Assembly (NCBI RefSeq): GCF_028649475.1
Contig: NZ_JAQSIP010000001.1
Location: 372,001-436,000 of the forward strand
Reading direction: 5' to 3'
From: Curvibacter cyanobacteriorum
Lineage (GTDB): Bacteria > Pseudomonadota > Gammaproteobacteria > Burkholderiales > Burkholderiaceae_C
DNA: 64,000 bases
The notes beneath the pieces were generated by a model that searched no databases, was not told where the DNA came from, and worked only from the letters and a program-made list of their open reading frames with translations. How positions within the stretch are numbered: position 1 is the first letter of the stretch; each line of letters begins with the position of its first letter. The translations under genes and the position numbers were made by a program. Of this stretch, positions 54,405 through 62,768 are shown piece after piece.

Positions 54405-55079
54405 TCAGTGTCCGAAAAGAAAGCGCTGGCCCAGCCAGTTCAACAGCCGGCGCGCCAGGATCGACAGACCCAGGTACAACGCCGTGGCCACGATGAAGGC
54501 TTCAAACGCGCGGAAGTTGCGGCTTTGAATCAGGTTGGCGGCGTAGCTCAGCTCCGGCGTGGAGATTTGCCCGCAGACGGCCGACCCCAGCATCACGATG
54601 ATGATTTGACTGACCATCGCGGGCCACACCTTGCGCAGCGCTGGCGGTAGCACCACGCGGCGGAACGTCTGCCCCGGCGTCAATGCGAGGCTCTGGGCGG
54701 CTTCGATCTGTCCCTTGGGGGTGGCTTCGAGGCCGGCGCGGATGATCTCGGCCGAGTAGGCGCCGAGGTTGATCACCATCGCCAGCACCGAGGCCACCTC
54801 GGGGCTGAGCTTGACGCCCAGCGCGGGCAGGCCGAAGAACAGGAAGAACAACTGCACGATGAACGGCGTGTTGCGCATCAGTTCCACGTAGCTGGCCACG
54901 GCCAGCCGCAGCGCGGCCGGGCGGTGGCCCAGGTTGCGGGCCCGCACCCAGGCGCAGGCCGTGCCCAGCAGCAGCCCGAGCACGGTGCCGACCACCGTCA
55001 GGCCCAGGGTCCAGGCCACCCCGCGCAGCAGCAGCGGCCAGTCGGCCAGCACGGCCGGGAAGTCGAGTTCGATCAGCAT
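54405..55079 (-). CDS. Polar amino acid ABC transporter permease (first)
   Basis: 224 aa HisQ/GlnP-type permease. EAA loop: GQIEAAQSLALTPGQTFRRV. Typical start GVAWTLGLTVVGTVLGLLLG and NTPFIVQLFFLFFGLPALG. It starts 30 bases after the binding-protein gene and is followed at once by the second permease. Confidence 0.93.
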   Translation of the reverse strand: MLIELDFPAVLADWPLLLRGVAWTLGLTVVGTVLGLLLGTACAWVRARNLGHRPAALRLAVASYVELMRNTPFIVQLFFLFFGLPALGVKLSPEVASVLAMVINLGAYSAEIIRAGLEATPKGQIEAAQSLALTPGQTFRRVVLPPALRKVWPAMVSQIIIVMLGSAVCGQISTPELSYAANLIQSRNFRAFEAFIVATALYLGLSILARRLLNWLGQRFLFGH

Positions 55080-55109
55080 GGCGTCTGGCCGGTGCGGGTC
55101 GTTCGGGGC

Positions 55110-55910
55110 TTACTGCGGCAGGTCGCCGGTGGGGCGGCCCAGCCAGCGTTGCGACATCTTGTCGAGGTCACCGGACTTCTTGGCCTCGGCGATGATCTCG
55201 TTGACCTTCAGGCGCAGCTTGTCTTCGCCCTTGGCCACGCCGATGAAGTTGGGGCTGTCCTTGAGCAGCAGCTTGTACTCGGTGGCCAGGTTGGGGTTCT
55301 TCTGCATGATGGTGCCGGCGGTCGAGGCGCTGGTCGCGATCGCTTGCGTCTGGCCCGAGACAAAGGCCGAGATGGTGGCCGCGTGGTCCTCGAAGCGCTT
55401 CACGTCGACGCCAGCCGGGGCCACCTTGGCCAGTTCCTGGTCTTCCATGGCGCCGCGGGTCACGCCCACCGATTTGCCCGCCAGGTCGGCGAAGCTCTTG
55501 ATGGCCACGCTCTTGCTGGCAAACACGGCCTGGAAGAACGGCGAATAGGCCGCCGTGAAGTCGATCACCTTCTCGCGCTCGGGGTTCTTGCCCAGGGTCG
55601 AGATCACCAGGTCCACCTTCTGGGTTTGCAGGTAGGGGATGCGGTTGGCGCTGGTCACCGGCACCAGCTCGACCTTGGCGCCGAGCTTGGTGGCGATGTA
55701 GTTGGCCATGTCAATGTCCAGGCCCTGGGGCTTGAGGTCGGTGCCGACAAAGCCATAGGGCGGGTAGTCGGTCGGGATGGCGATCTTGATTTCACGGCTC
55801 TTGAGCACGTTGTCCAGCGCGTTCTGGGCCAGCACGGGGCTGCTCAGGCAGCAGGCCAGGCTGGCGGCGCCGAGCAGGCTCAGGGTGATGCGACGGTTGA
55901 AACGGGTCAT
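55110..55910 (-). CDS. Polar amino acid ABC transporter periplasmic binding protein
   Basis: 266 aa SBP_bac_3 protein. A signal peptide (LSLLGAASLACCLSSPVLAQ) is followed by REIKIAIPTDYPPYGFVG, typical of the family, then GLDIDMANYIATKLG and DLVISTLGKNPERE. The ligand site has the usual Arg and Asp region (KSVGVTRGAMEDQ). Start overlaps the GntR stop by four bases (ATGA). The ligand is likely an amino acid or opine-like compound. Confidence 0.93.
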   Translation of the reverse strand: MTRFNRRITLSLLGAASLACCLSSPVLAQNALDNVLKSREIKIAIPTDYPPYGFVGTDLKPQGLDIDMANYIATKLGAKVELVPVTSANRIPYLQTQKVDLVISTLGKNPEREKVIDFTAAYSPFFQAVFASKSVAIKSFADLAGKSVGVTRGAMEDQELAKVAPAGVDVKRFEDHAATISAFVSGQTQAIATSASTAGTIMQKNPNLATEYKLLLKDSPNFIGVAKGEDKLRLKVNEIIAEAKKSGDLDKMSQRWLGRPTGDLPQ

Positions 55911-56677
55911 AGCAAGGCTCCAAGGTAGGTGGAAGGGATCTCAGGGACAGAATCCGGCGCGGCAGCGCCGGGGGCGGGGGAAACGGAAGCGGGGTCCGAG
56001 GCCTTGGCCACGGGCGACAGCGCCTGGCGCAGGTGCTCCAGCGGGTCGCTGCTGGCGACCGGCTTGAGCGCGGCTTGGACGGTGCCGATGTGCTCGGCCA
56101 TCAGGGTCTCGGCCAGCGCGATGTCGCCGGCCTCCAGGGCGGCCACGATGCGCACATGGTCGGCGCAGGACTGGGCGGCGTCGTGGGAGGACTGGTAGAG
56201 CATGGCGATCAGCGTGGTGCGGGCCGTGAAGTCGCGCAGCGTGTCGGCCAGCAAGGCGTTGCCCAGGCACTCGGCCAGGCAGACATGGAAGTCGCCCAGC
56301 AGAAAGCTGCGGGCGCCCACGTCCGAGCCGGCCAGTGCCGCTTGCTCGCGCGCCAGGTGCTGTTTGAGTTGCGCCATGGCGCCAGGCTCGACGCGGCGGT
56401 CCTTGAACTGGTGCAACAGACCCAGTTCGATCACGCGGCGGGCTTCGAAGGCTTCGCGCGCTTCGTCTTCGGACGGCTCAATCACGTACCAGCCGCGGCG
56501 CGCGCTGACGGTGACGATGCCGCGCGTGGCCAGGCGGGTCAGGGCTTCGCGCACGATGGTGCGGCTGCAATCAAACAGCAGGGCCAGTTGCTGCTCACCC
56601 AGGCGCGCGCCCGGGGGCAGTTTCTGGGCCATCACGGCTTCCATGATGCGATCGCTGATGTCGGTGGCGGTGGTCAT
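55907..56677 (-). CDS. GntR-family regulator (FadR subfamily, FCD domain)
   Basis: 256 aa. The winged helix-turn-helix is in residues 5-75 (PPGARLGEQQLALLFDCSR, TIVREALTRLATRGIVTVSA, RRGWYVIEPS), the FCD effector domain in about 85-215 with metal-binding His candidates (GDFHVCLAE, SCADHVRIV, LMAEHIG). A Pro/Ala-rich tail follows. It is the first gene of the amino acid uptake operon and overlaps it by four bases, so it most likely regulates its own transcription and the operon through the palindrome just upstream. The ATG at 56677 is preferred over an upstream codon that overlaps this palindrome. Confidence 0.9.
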   Translation of the reverse strand: MTTATDISDRIMEAVMAQKLPPGARLGEQQLALLFDCSRTIVREALTRLATRGIVTVSARRGWYVIEPSEDEAREAFEARRVIELGLLHQFKDRRVEPGAMAQLKQHLAREQAALAGSDVGARSFLLGDFHVCLAECLGNALLADTLRDFTARTTLIAMLYQSSHDAAQSCADHVRIVAALEAGDIALAETLMAEHIGTVQAALKPVASSDPLEHLRQALSPVAKASDPASVSPAPGAAAPDSVPEIPSTYLGALL

Positions 56678-56705
56678 TGCCCAAGACACAGCACGATCCG
56701 TGCCA

Positions 56706-56717
56706 CTGGTATACAAG
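56706..56717. promoter_or_regulatory. Probable GntR operator
   Basis: CTGGTATACAAG is a near-perfect palindrome centred on GTATAC, of the type bound by FadR-subfamily GntR proteins. It lies 28 bases before the GntR start. Confidence 0.5.
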
Positions 56718-57084
56718 TCCTGCGAATCAGCGATTGCAGTGTTTGTGCACCAGATTGGGATGCGGGGCTGGGCGGGGGGGCTCGCGCCGGTGCGGGCTGC
56801 GCTGGCTTGGTGCAGCCAGGGAGCTGGTGGACCCGGGTCACCCCGGGTTGGCCGTGATCGGCCGGTCCGGCGGGCGCGGCGTCAGGCGCCGTCTTCAGGG
56901 GCCATGGGATGGGGTTGGGGTGATGGGGGCCCAGGTGTGCTGAGCGGCGAGCCGCGCGGCGGTTCGGCTCAGCCCGGGGCCTGAACCCGCTGGACAGAGG
57001 CCGGTGGGGCGGTAAATTTGTATCAATCTGCAAACATAGTTGTGACTTTTGGCTTGGTTTTGCGGCCGTCGAGGCAGACGGTGA

Positions 57085-57108
57085 TTGTCATTTTTTCAAT
57101 AATGACAA
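57085..57108. promoter_or_regulatory. Perfect 8-bp inverted repeat, first of two
   Basis: TTGTCATT and AATGACAA face each other across eight bases (TTTTCAAT), in the long gap before the glycine-zipper gene. Possible operator. Confidence 0.5.
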
Positions 57109-57112
57109 GCGG

Positions 57113-57135
57113 TTGCGTTCGATGAGTGAACGCAA
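57113..57135. promoter_or_regulatory. Perfect 8-bp inverted repeat, second of two
   Basis: TTGCGTTC and GAACGCAA face each other across seven bases (GATGAGT), four bases after the first inverted repeat. The two differ in sequence but not in architecture. The rest of the gap between the GntR gene and 57262 shows only GC-rich DNA and an AT-rich block near 57015-57060. Confidence 0.5.
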
Positions 57136-57261
57136 TTGATGCAAGTGCCTCTGCTACATCTTGTGCGGCCCCAAAGGCTTTTTTCGCGCACATTGCAGGC
57201 AGAGACGCCGGCCAGGGGAGGGCCCCTGCGTGTGGCGCGTCTGATGGGGAGCTTGACCACC

Positions 57262-58038
57262 ATGAAAACCAATGCTTTGACTTCTTTGGCTGTCCACGCC
57301 CACCCGCCGGCTTGGCTGGACCGCATGCGCCACAGCCGTTCGCTGTGGCCGCTGGTGATGTCCCTGGGCCTGATCACGCTGGCGCTGGCGGGCACGCTGG
57401 CGTGGCAGTACGCCGAACAGCGCTCGCCGGTCAACGGCGCGGCGGTGGCGGGCGGGGGGCTGCCCGCCACGGCGGAGGCCCCACTGGACCCGAACAGCTT
57501 GCCTGCGACCGGCGCCGGCCAGGTCAGTGCCCCCCCGAGCACGGCCGACAGCCCAGTGCGGGCCCCGGCCGCGCCCAGCCCGGTGGTGGCGGCGCCAGTG
57601 ACACCGCGGACCGCGACCAGCCCGTCGGCAACCCCCACCCCAACGTCTGACCACTCGCCCACCCATACGCCGGTCAGCATGGCCCCGGTGTGCCGCCACT
57701 GCGGCACGGTGGAGCAGGTGCGGGCGGTGCAGCGCAACGCGCCGGCGTCGGGCGTGGGCGCGGTGGCCGGTGGTGTGCTGGGCGGCCTGCTGGGCAACCA
57801 GATGGGGGGCGGCAATGGGCGCACCGCGATGACCGTGCTCGGCGCGGTCGGTGGCGGCGTGGCGGGCCACGCGGTGGAGCAGAACCTGCGCAAGGTCACG
57901 GTGTACGAGACCCGGGTCCGCATGGACGATGGCCAGGTGCGCACCTTCGAGCAGTCCACGGCCTGGCCCGTGGGCAGCGCCGTGCGGGTGCAAGGGCAGT
58001 CGCTGCTGGCCCAGGCCCCGAGCGGGGTCGCCCCGTGA
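57262..58038 (+). CDS. Glycine-zipper outer-membrane-type protein
   Basis: 258 aa protein with one membrane segment (WPLVMSLGLITLALAGTLAW, about 30-50), a long Pro/Ala/Thr linker and a C-terminal glycine-zipper domain (GAVAGGVLGGLLGNQMGGGN, VLGAVGGGVAGHAVEQ) followed by a beta-strand part (VTVYETRVRMDDGQVRTFEQ). It resembles the 17-kDa surface antigen/SlyB-like group, but the N-terminus is an anchor, not a lipobox. A CRHCG motif sits before the zipper. The next gene overlaps its stop by four bases. Envelope integrity is a reasonable guess. Confidence 0.8.
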   Translation: MKTNALTSLAVHAHPPAWLDRMRHSRSLWPLVMSLGLITLALAGTLAWQYAEQRSPVNGAAVAGGGLPATAEAPLDPNSLPATGAGQVSAPPSTADSPVRAPAAPSPVVAAPVTPRTATSPSATPTPTSDHSPTHTPVSMAPVCRHCGTVEQVRAVQRNAPASGVGAVAGGVLGGLLGNQMGGGNGRTAMTVLGAVGGGVAGHAVEQNLRKVTVYETRVRMDDGQVRTFEQSTAWPVGSAVRVQGQSLLAQAPSGVAP

Positions 58039-58484
58039 GGGCTGGGGCGGGTCGCGTCCGGCGCTGGCGCCTTCCCCTGGCCTGGGGTGGTTGGGCGGTG
58101 CTGGCCTGGTGTGCCCTCGGCGGGGCCGGGGGGGCACAGGCGCAAGCCGCGTTCTCGCCCGGGGTGTATGGGCGGGTCCAACCGGAGGCCGACGCACCAC
58201 CGCCGCCGGTGCTCAACGCGCGGCCGGTGCAGGTGCGTTCGCACGGCACCCACCGGCCCGGCCCGGTGTTGTATTTGCATGTGCCGGCGGCCGAGGCCCG
58301 GCACTGGGCGCAGCATTGCGCCCGCCACCAGGCGTGTTCGGCGCAGGTGTTTTTTGTCGATGGCGAACGCTGGGCCACCTTGCGGCGCCAGGCCCGGTGG
58401 GTCAGCACCGAGGGGCCACTGGCGCCCGGTGCCGAGGCGGCCGACCCCCTGGCGCCATCGCGCACGGCGCCCCCTGGCGATTGA
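58035..58484 (+). CDS. Small secreted protein, coupled to the glycine-zipper gene
   Basis: 149 aa protein. The start is GTG inside the overlap GTGA with the preceding stop, so translation is probably coupled. A signal peptide (WGGWAVLAWCALGGAGGAQA) ends near residue 37. The mature part has two Cys in HCARHQACSAQVFFVDGERW, possibly a disulfide, and a disordered end. No known family is recognised; the tight pairing suggests a role with the glycine-zipper protein. Confidence 0.6.
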   Translation: MRAGAGRVRRWRLPLAWGGWAVLAWCALGGAGGAQAQAAFSPGVYGRVQPEADAPPPPVLNARPVQVRSHGTHRPGPVLYLHVPAAEARHWAQHCARHQACSAQVFFVDGERWATLRRQARWVSTEGPLAPGAEAADPLAPSRTAPPGD

Positions 58485-58658
58485 GGCTGGTCCTGCTGGG
58501 GGCGGGACCGGCCCGGTGAGCGCGTCACGCCGCCGGTGTGCTGGGCCAGGGAGGCGCTTGTGCCAGATCAAACCGAGGTCGCTGCCCCCTGGTGCCAGGC
58601 GGGTCTCCGCGCCAGGCTCGTCCGGGCGGGGCTTGGCTGGCGTTAAGCTGTCAACCTT

Positions 58659-59417
58659 ATGACCACCGCTACTTTTGCCCCCCCTTCGGTGCCGCCGGAA
58701 CAGGTGCCCCAACAGCTGCGCCAGCGCGGTTATGCCGTCATGACGGCCGAGGACGTGGCCCGCTGGGCCGCTTGCGATCTGGCCGACCTGCAGGCCCTGA
58801 TTCCCACCTGGGAAGGCCTGCCGCCGGACAATTACCTCAAGGACGGCGGGCGTTACCGCCGGCGCCGCCACAGCTGTTTTGTGGTGACGGGCGCCGAGGT
58901 GCAGCAGGTGCCGCACCGGGCCCACTGGCAACCGCTGGAATACAACGCCCTGCACGGCGGCATGGAGCGCTGGTTCGAGCCCCTGGCCGAGCCCACCGTG
59001 GGCTCGCCCGCGTGGGCGCCCCTGTTGACCGCGGTGGCGCAGGCCGCGGCCACGCTGCGCCGCCCGCCCGGTGAGCCGGCCCAGCCCTGGTTCATCGAGG
59101 CGCACCAGTTCCGCATCGACACCACCGACGGCATTGGTCGGCCCACGCCCGAGGGCGCACACCGCGATGGGGTGGACCTGGTGGCGGTGTTCATGATCGC
59201 CCGCGAGGGCATCAAGGGCGGCGAAACCCGGGTGTTCGAGGCCGAAGGCCCCAATGGCCAGCGTTTCACGCTGACCCAGCCGTGGTCGCTGTTGCTGCTG
59301 GACGACGAAAGCGTCATCCACGAGTCCACGCCGATCCAGCCAGTGCACCCGGGGGGCTACCGTGACACCTTGGTGCTGACTTGCCGCGCAGGCGGTTTTC
59401 AGGGCCTGCCGGGCTGA
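58659..59417 (+). CDS. 2OG-Fe(II) dioxygenase family protein
   Basis: 252 aa protein of the 2OG-Fe dioxygenase family that includes amino acid hydroxylases such as IDO. The iron site is HRDGVD with a distal His in VIHESTPIQP and Arg in GYRDTLVL for the 2-oxoglutarate carboxylate. The N-terminus has YAVMTAEDVARW; the substrate cannot be predicted. It has a -10-like TAAGCT nine bases before the ATG and no Shine-Dalgarno. It stands alone before the stress protein gene. Confidence 0.8.
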   Translation: MTTATFAPPSVPPEQVPQQLRQRGYAVMTAEDVARWAACDLADLQALIPTWEGLPPDNYLKDGGRYRRRRHSCFVVTGAEVQQVPHRAHWQPLEYNALHGGMERWFEPLAEPTVGSPAWAPLLTAVAQAAATLRRPPGEPAQPWFIEAHQFRIDTTDGIGRPTPEGAHRDGVDLVAVFMIAREGIKGGETRVFEAEGPNGQRFTLTQPWSLLLLDDESVIHESTPIQPVHPGGYRDTLVLTCRAGGFQGLPG

Positions 59418-59557
59418 GGCGCGGGGCCGGGCACGCCGGCTTGACCCTTTGACAGGCAGGAAGACGGGGTGCCCCGGCACCACCAGGATTTGATGCGTGT
59501 CAAATGGGTCGGGTGCTGCTGCAGGCACACTGGGTCCATTACCTACAGGAGAGATTC

Positions 59558-59995
59558 ATGTTCAAGCACATTCTGATTCCCGTTGACGGTTCTGAGACCT
59601 CCACCCGTGCGCTGGACAAGGCGGTGGCCTTGGCCAAGGCCTTCCAGAGCGATGTGACGGCCATCTATGTCATTGATCCCTATCCCTTCTCGGGCGTGGG
59701 CGCCGACTTTGCCTATGGTCAGTCGCAGTACCTGGGGGCCGCCACGGCCGAAGCCAATGCCGCACTGGACGCCGCCCGCAGCACGCTGGAAGCCGCAGGC
59801 CTGCCGGTCAAGACCACGGTGGTCGAGGCGCATGCGATCCACCGCGGCATCCTGGACACGGCTCAGAACCTGGGCACTGACCTGATCGTCATGGGTTCGC
59901 ACGGCCGCCGCGGCATCGAAAAGCTGGTGCTGGGCAGCGTGGCGCAGAAGGTGCTGTCCGACGCCCACCTCGCGGTGCTGGTGGTGCGCGACTGA
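59558..59995 (+). CDS. Universal stress protein (UspA family)
   Basis: 145 aa single Usp domain. FKHILIPVDGSETSTRALDK at the start and the ATP-binding motif G-x2-G-x9-G-S (GSHGRRGIEKLVLGSVAQKV) are present, so this is an ATP-binding Usp. AGGAGAG lies before the ATG at 59558. It is a monocistronic unit by spacing. Likely induced by growth arrest or redox stress, from family knowledge only. Confidence 0.93.
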   Translation: MFKHILIPVDGSETSTRALDKAVALAKAFQSDVTAIYVIDPYPFSGVGADFAYGQSQYLGAATAEANAALDAARSTLEAAGLPVKTTVVEAHAIHRGILDTAQNLGTDLIVMGSHGRRGIEKLVLGSVAQKVLSDAHLAVLVVRD

Positions 59996-60152
59996 GTTCG
60001 GTGCCTGAGCGCCGGCGCCAAGCCGGGCGCTGCGGGTTTTTGGCCTCATGGTTGTCCCTAGTTGGGGCGGCTGTGCAGGCCAAAAGCCGTTTTCAGGGCC
60101 TAGCATGGGGGCACGATCTGCCACCCGTGCCGTGCCCCGGCCCCGCTTCACC

Positions 60153-60992
60153 ATGACTGCCTCTTCAGATCCCACCCCCCTGATCCGGACCATCACCGTG
60201 ATGCAGCCCCTGAGCTGGCTCGCGCTGGCCTGGCGCGACATGGCGCGCGCCGGCTGGGTCAGCTTCGCCCACGGGCTGGTGCTCACCCTGCTGGGGGGCC
60301 TGATCATGTGGGTGGCACACGACCGTTTCTGGTTGTTGGCGGGGGCGTTGTCGGGTTTCCTGGTGGTGGCGCCGGTGCTCGCCACCAGCCTGTACGCGCT
60401 GAGCCGTGCGCTGGAGCGTGGCGAGCGCCCCTCGCTGGGCCTGGTGTGGCGCACCTGGACCCGGTGGCAACAAGGCCATGTCGACAAGTGGTCCAGCCCC
60501 TACTGGTGCCTGGTGCAGTTTGGGGTCCTGCTGGCCCTGGCCGCGACCGGCTGGGTGCTCACGTCGGCGGCCCTGATCACTTTGCTGGCACCGGTGCCGG
60601 TGCACACCCCGATCGATTTCCTGCGCGTGGTGGTGGCCTCGCCCGACGGCTGGCTGTTTGAGCTCTGGCTGGCCCTCGGGGCCTTGCTGGCAGCCCCGAT
60701 TTTTGCGTCCAGCGTGGTGTCGATTCCGCTCTTGCTGGACCGCCGCATCACCTTGATGCAAGCGGTGCTGACCAGTTGGCGCACCGTGCTCGACAACCCG
60801 ATCCCGATGGCGGTGTGGGCAGCGCTGATCGCTGGCTTCACCCTGCTGGGCTTGGGCTCCTTCTTACTGGGCCTGATCGCGGTCATGCCCATGTTGGGCC
60901 ATGCCAGTTGGCACGCTTACCGCGACTTGGTGGATGCCTCTGCCTTGCCGCTGCGTGACGAAGCCGTGGCCCCTGTTCAGGTCCGTTCGTGA
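60153..60992 (+). CDS. DUF2189-family integral membrane protein
   Basis: 279 aa membrane protein, paralogue of the one at 5229-6161: both have VVSIP-x2-LDR and GHASWHAYR near the end and about six membrane segments. The N-terminal extension is shorter here. The ATG at 60153 starts the family sequence. The stop overlaps the next start by one base (TGATG), so it is coupled to the DUF2788 gene. No proven function; association with a respiratory oxidase has been suggested for relatives. Confidence 0.85.
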   Translation: MTASSDPTPLIRTITVMQPLSWLALAWRDMARAGWVSFAHGLVLTLLGGLIMWVAHDRFWLLAGALSGFLVVAPVLATSLYALSRALERGERPSLGLVWRTWTRWQQGHVDKWSSPYWCLVQFGVLLALAATGWVLTSAALITLLAPVPVHTPIDFLRVVVASPDGWLFELWLALGALLAAPIFASSVVSIPLLLDRRITLMQAVLTSWRTVLDNPIPMAVWAALIAGFTLLGLGSFLLGLIAVMPMLGHASWHAYRDLVDASALPLRDEAVAPVQVRS

Positions 60993-61201
60993 TGTTTGAT
61001 TTTTCGGAAGAGCAGATCTCCGCCTTTGGCCTCACCTTCGGGGTGGGCGGCTTCATGCTCTACATGGTGTTCATCATTGCCCAGCTGGCCTGGGAGTCCA
61101 AGGCCGGCCGCTTCGGCACCTTTGTGCTGTTCCTGGGCCTGGGCCTGGGGATGGTGGGCTTTGTCGCCAAGTTCGCCATCCAGTGGCTGATCAGCAAGTA
61201 G
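60992..61201 (+). CDS. DUF2788 small membrane protein
   Basis: 69 aa protein with two membrane segments (LTFGVGGFMLYMVFIIAQLA, FVLFLGLGLGMVGFVAKFAI), of the DUF2788 family. The start is ATG at 60992, directly in the stop of the DUF2189 gene; a GTG one codon earlier is the alternative. The tight coupling to DUF2189 suggests a shared complex. No function is known. Confidence 0.85.
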   Translation: MFDFSEEQISAFGLTFGVGGFMLYMVFIIAQLAWESKAGRFGTFVLFLGLGLGMVGFVAKFAIQWLISK

Positions 61202-61357
61202 GCCACCCGTCGCCGGTCAGGGCTTGACCCGGCCATCACAGCACCAGCAGCCCTGGCCGCGCTGAGGCGCCTGTCGCACGCATCGCTCCGGCTGCGCCCC
61301 AGCAGCGGCTGGGTCGCCAGGCCTGCCGCCCCAGGCCTGGAGCCGCCATCTCCCCAT

Positions 61358-61382
61358 GAAAAAGGACGCCCGAGGGCGTCCC
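61358..61382 (-). terminator. Rho-independent terminator after bktB
   Basis: GGACGCC and GGCGTCC form a perfect stem with a four-base loop; on the minus strand five T follow. It ends the thiolase gene. Confidence 0.85.
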
Positions 61383-61425
61383 AAGTGCCCCGGTCGACGC
61401 CGGGGCGGGCGGGGCTTGCGCGCTG

Positions 61426-62610
61426 TCAGACCCGTTCAAAGATGGCGGCAATGCCTTGGCCGCCGCCGATGCACATGGTGACCAGCGCGTAGCGGCCTTG
61501 AATGCGTTGCAGTTCATACAGCGCCTTGACGGTGATCACCGCGCCGGTGGCGCCGATCGGGTGGCCCAGCGAGATGCCCGAACCGTTGGGGTTGACCTTG
61601 GCCGGGTCCAGGCCCAGGTCACGCGTGACGGCGCAGGCCTGGGCGGCGAAGGCCTCATTGGCTTCGATGACGTCGAGGTCGTTGACCGTCAGGCCGGTTT
61701 TCTTGAGGGCCAGTTGCGTGGCGGGCACCGGGCCAATGCCCATGTACTTGGGGTCCACGCCGGCGTGGGCGTAGGCCACCAGGCGCGCCAGGGGTTGCAG
61801 GCCACGGGCCTTGGCCGTGCCCGCTTCCATCAGCACCACGGCGGCGGCAGCGTCGTTGATGCCCGAGGCATTGCCTGCGGTGACAGTGCCGTTTTCCTTG
61901 ATGAACACCGGCTTGAGCTTGTCCATGTCGGCCAGGCTGGCGCCGGGGCGGAAGTGTTCGTCGGTGTCGTAGGCGACCTCACCCTTGCGGCTCTTGAGCA
62001 TCACCGGGGTGATCTGCTCCTTGAAGTAGCCGGCAGCCGTGGCGCGCTCGGCGCGGTTGTGGCTCTCCACGGCCAGGGCGTCCTGGTCGGCGCGGGTGAT
62101 GCCCCACTTGGCGGCGATGTTCTCGGCCGTCACACCCATGTGGATGGTGTGGAAGGGGTCGTGCAGGGCGCCGACCATCATGTCCACCAGCTTGGTGTCG
62201 CCCATGCGGGCGCCGAAGCGGGTGGCCAGGCTGGCGTAGGGCGCGCGGCTCATGTTCTCGGCGCCGCCGCCGATCGCGATGTCGGCGTCACCCAGCAAAA
62301 TGGCCTGGCTGGCCGACACGATGGCCTGCAGGCCCGAGCCGCACAGGCGGTTGACGTTGAACGCGGGCGTGCCTTCGCCGCAGCCGCCTTCGATGGCGGC
62401 CACGCGCGACAGGTACATGTCGCGCGGCTCGGTGTTGACGACATGACCGAACACCACATGGCCGACGTCGGCGCCATCGACCTGGGCGCGCTTGAGCGAT
62501 TCGCGCACCACCTGTGCCCCCAGGGCGGTGGGCGGGATGTCTTTGAGGCTGCCGCCAAAAGTACCGATGGCGGTGCGCACACCGCTGACCACAACAACTT
62601 CACGGGCCAT
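61426..62610 (-). CDS. bktB: Acetyl-CoA acetyltransferase / beta-ketothiolase, BktB type
   Basis: 394 aa thiolase. The sequence is close to BktB of Cupriavidus (for example AREVVVVSGVRTAIGTFGGS, VNRLCGSGLQAIVSA with the nucleophile Cys, GNASGINDAAAAVV, NPNGSGISLGHPIGATGA and MCIGGGQGIAAIFERV). BktB condenses acetyl-CoA with itself or with propionyl-CoA for PHA synthesis, and also runs in the degradative direction. No phaB or phaC is nearby. The gene ends in a terminator and has an AGGAGACA-type ribosome binding site. Confidence 0.9.
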   Translation of the reverse strand: MAREVVVVSGVRTAIGTFGGSLKDIPPTALGAQVVRESLKRAQVDGADVGHVVFGHVVNTEPRDMYLSRVAAIEGGCGEGTPAFNVNRLCGSGLQAIVSASQAILLGDADIAIGGGAENMSRAPYASLATRFGARMGDTKLVDMMVGALHDPFHTIHMGVTAENIAAKWGITRADQDALAVESHNRAERATAAGYFKEQITPVMLKSRKGEVAYDTDEHFRPGASLADMDKLKPVFIKENGTVTAGNASGINDAAAAVVLMEAGTAKARGLQPLARLVAYAHAGVDPKYMGIGPVPATQLALKKTGLTVNDLDVIEANEAFAAQACAVTRDLGLDPAKVNPNGSGISLGHPIGATGAVITVKALYELQRIQGRYALVTMCIGGGQGIAAIFERV

Positions 62611-62768
62611 GTCTTGTCTCCTGTCTGGAACAGAGTGGGGGTTGAACTGAGGGCGTCCATCTTAGCGACGGACCCTGACAGCCGACGGACACCGAGGCGA
62701 CCACGCGCGCCGGGTGGCGCGGAGGTGCTTGGTGCGGGGGGCAGTGCGGTGCGGGGCCGCGGGGGCGC

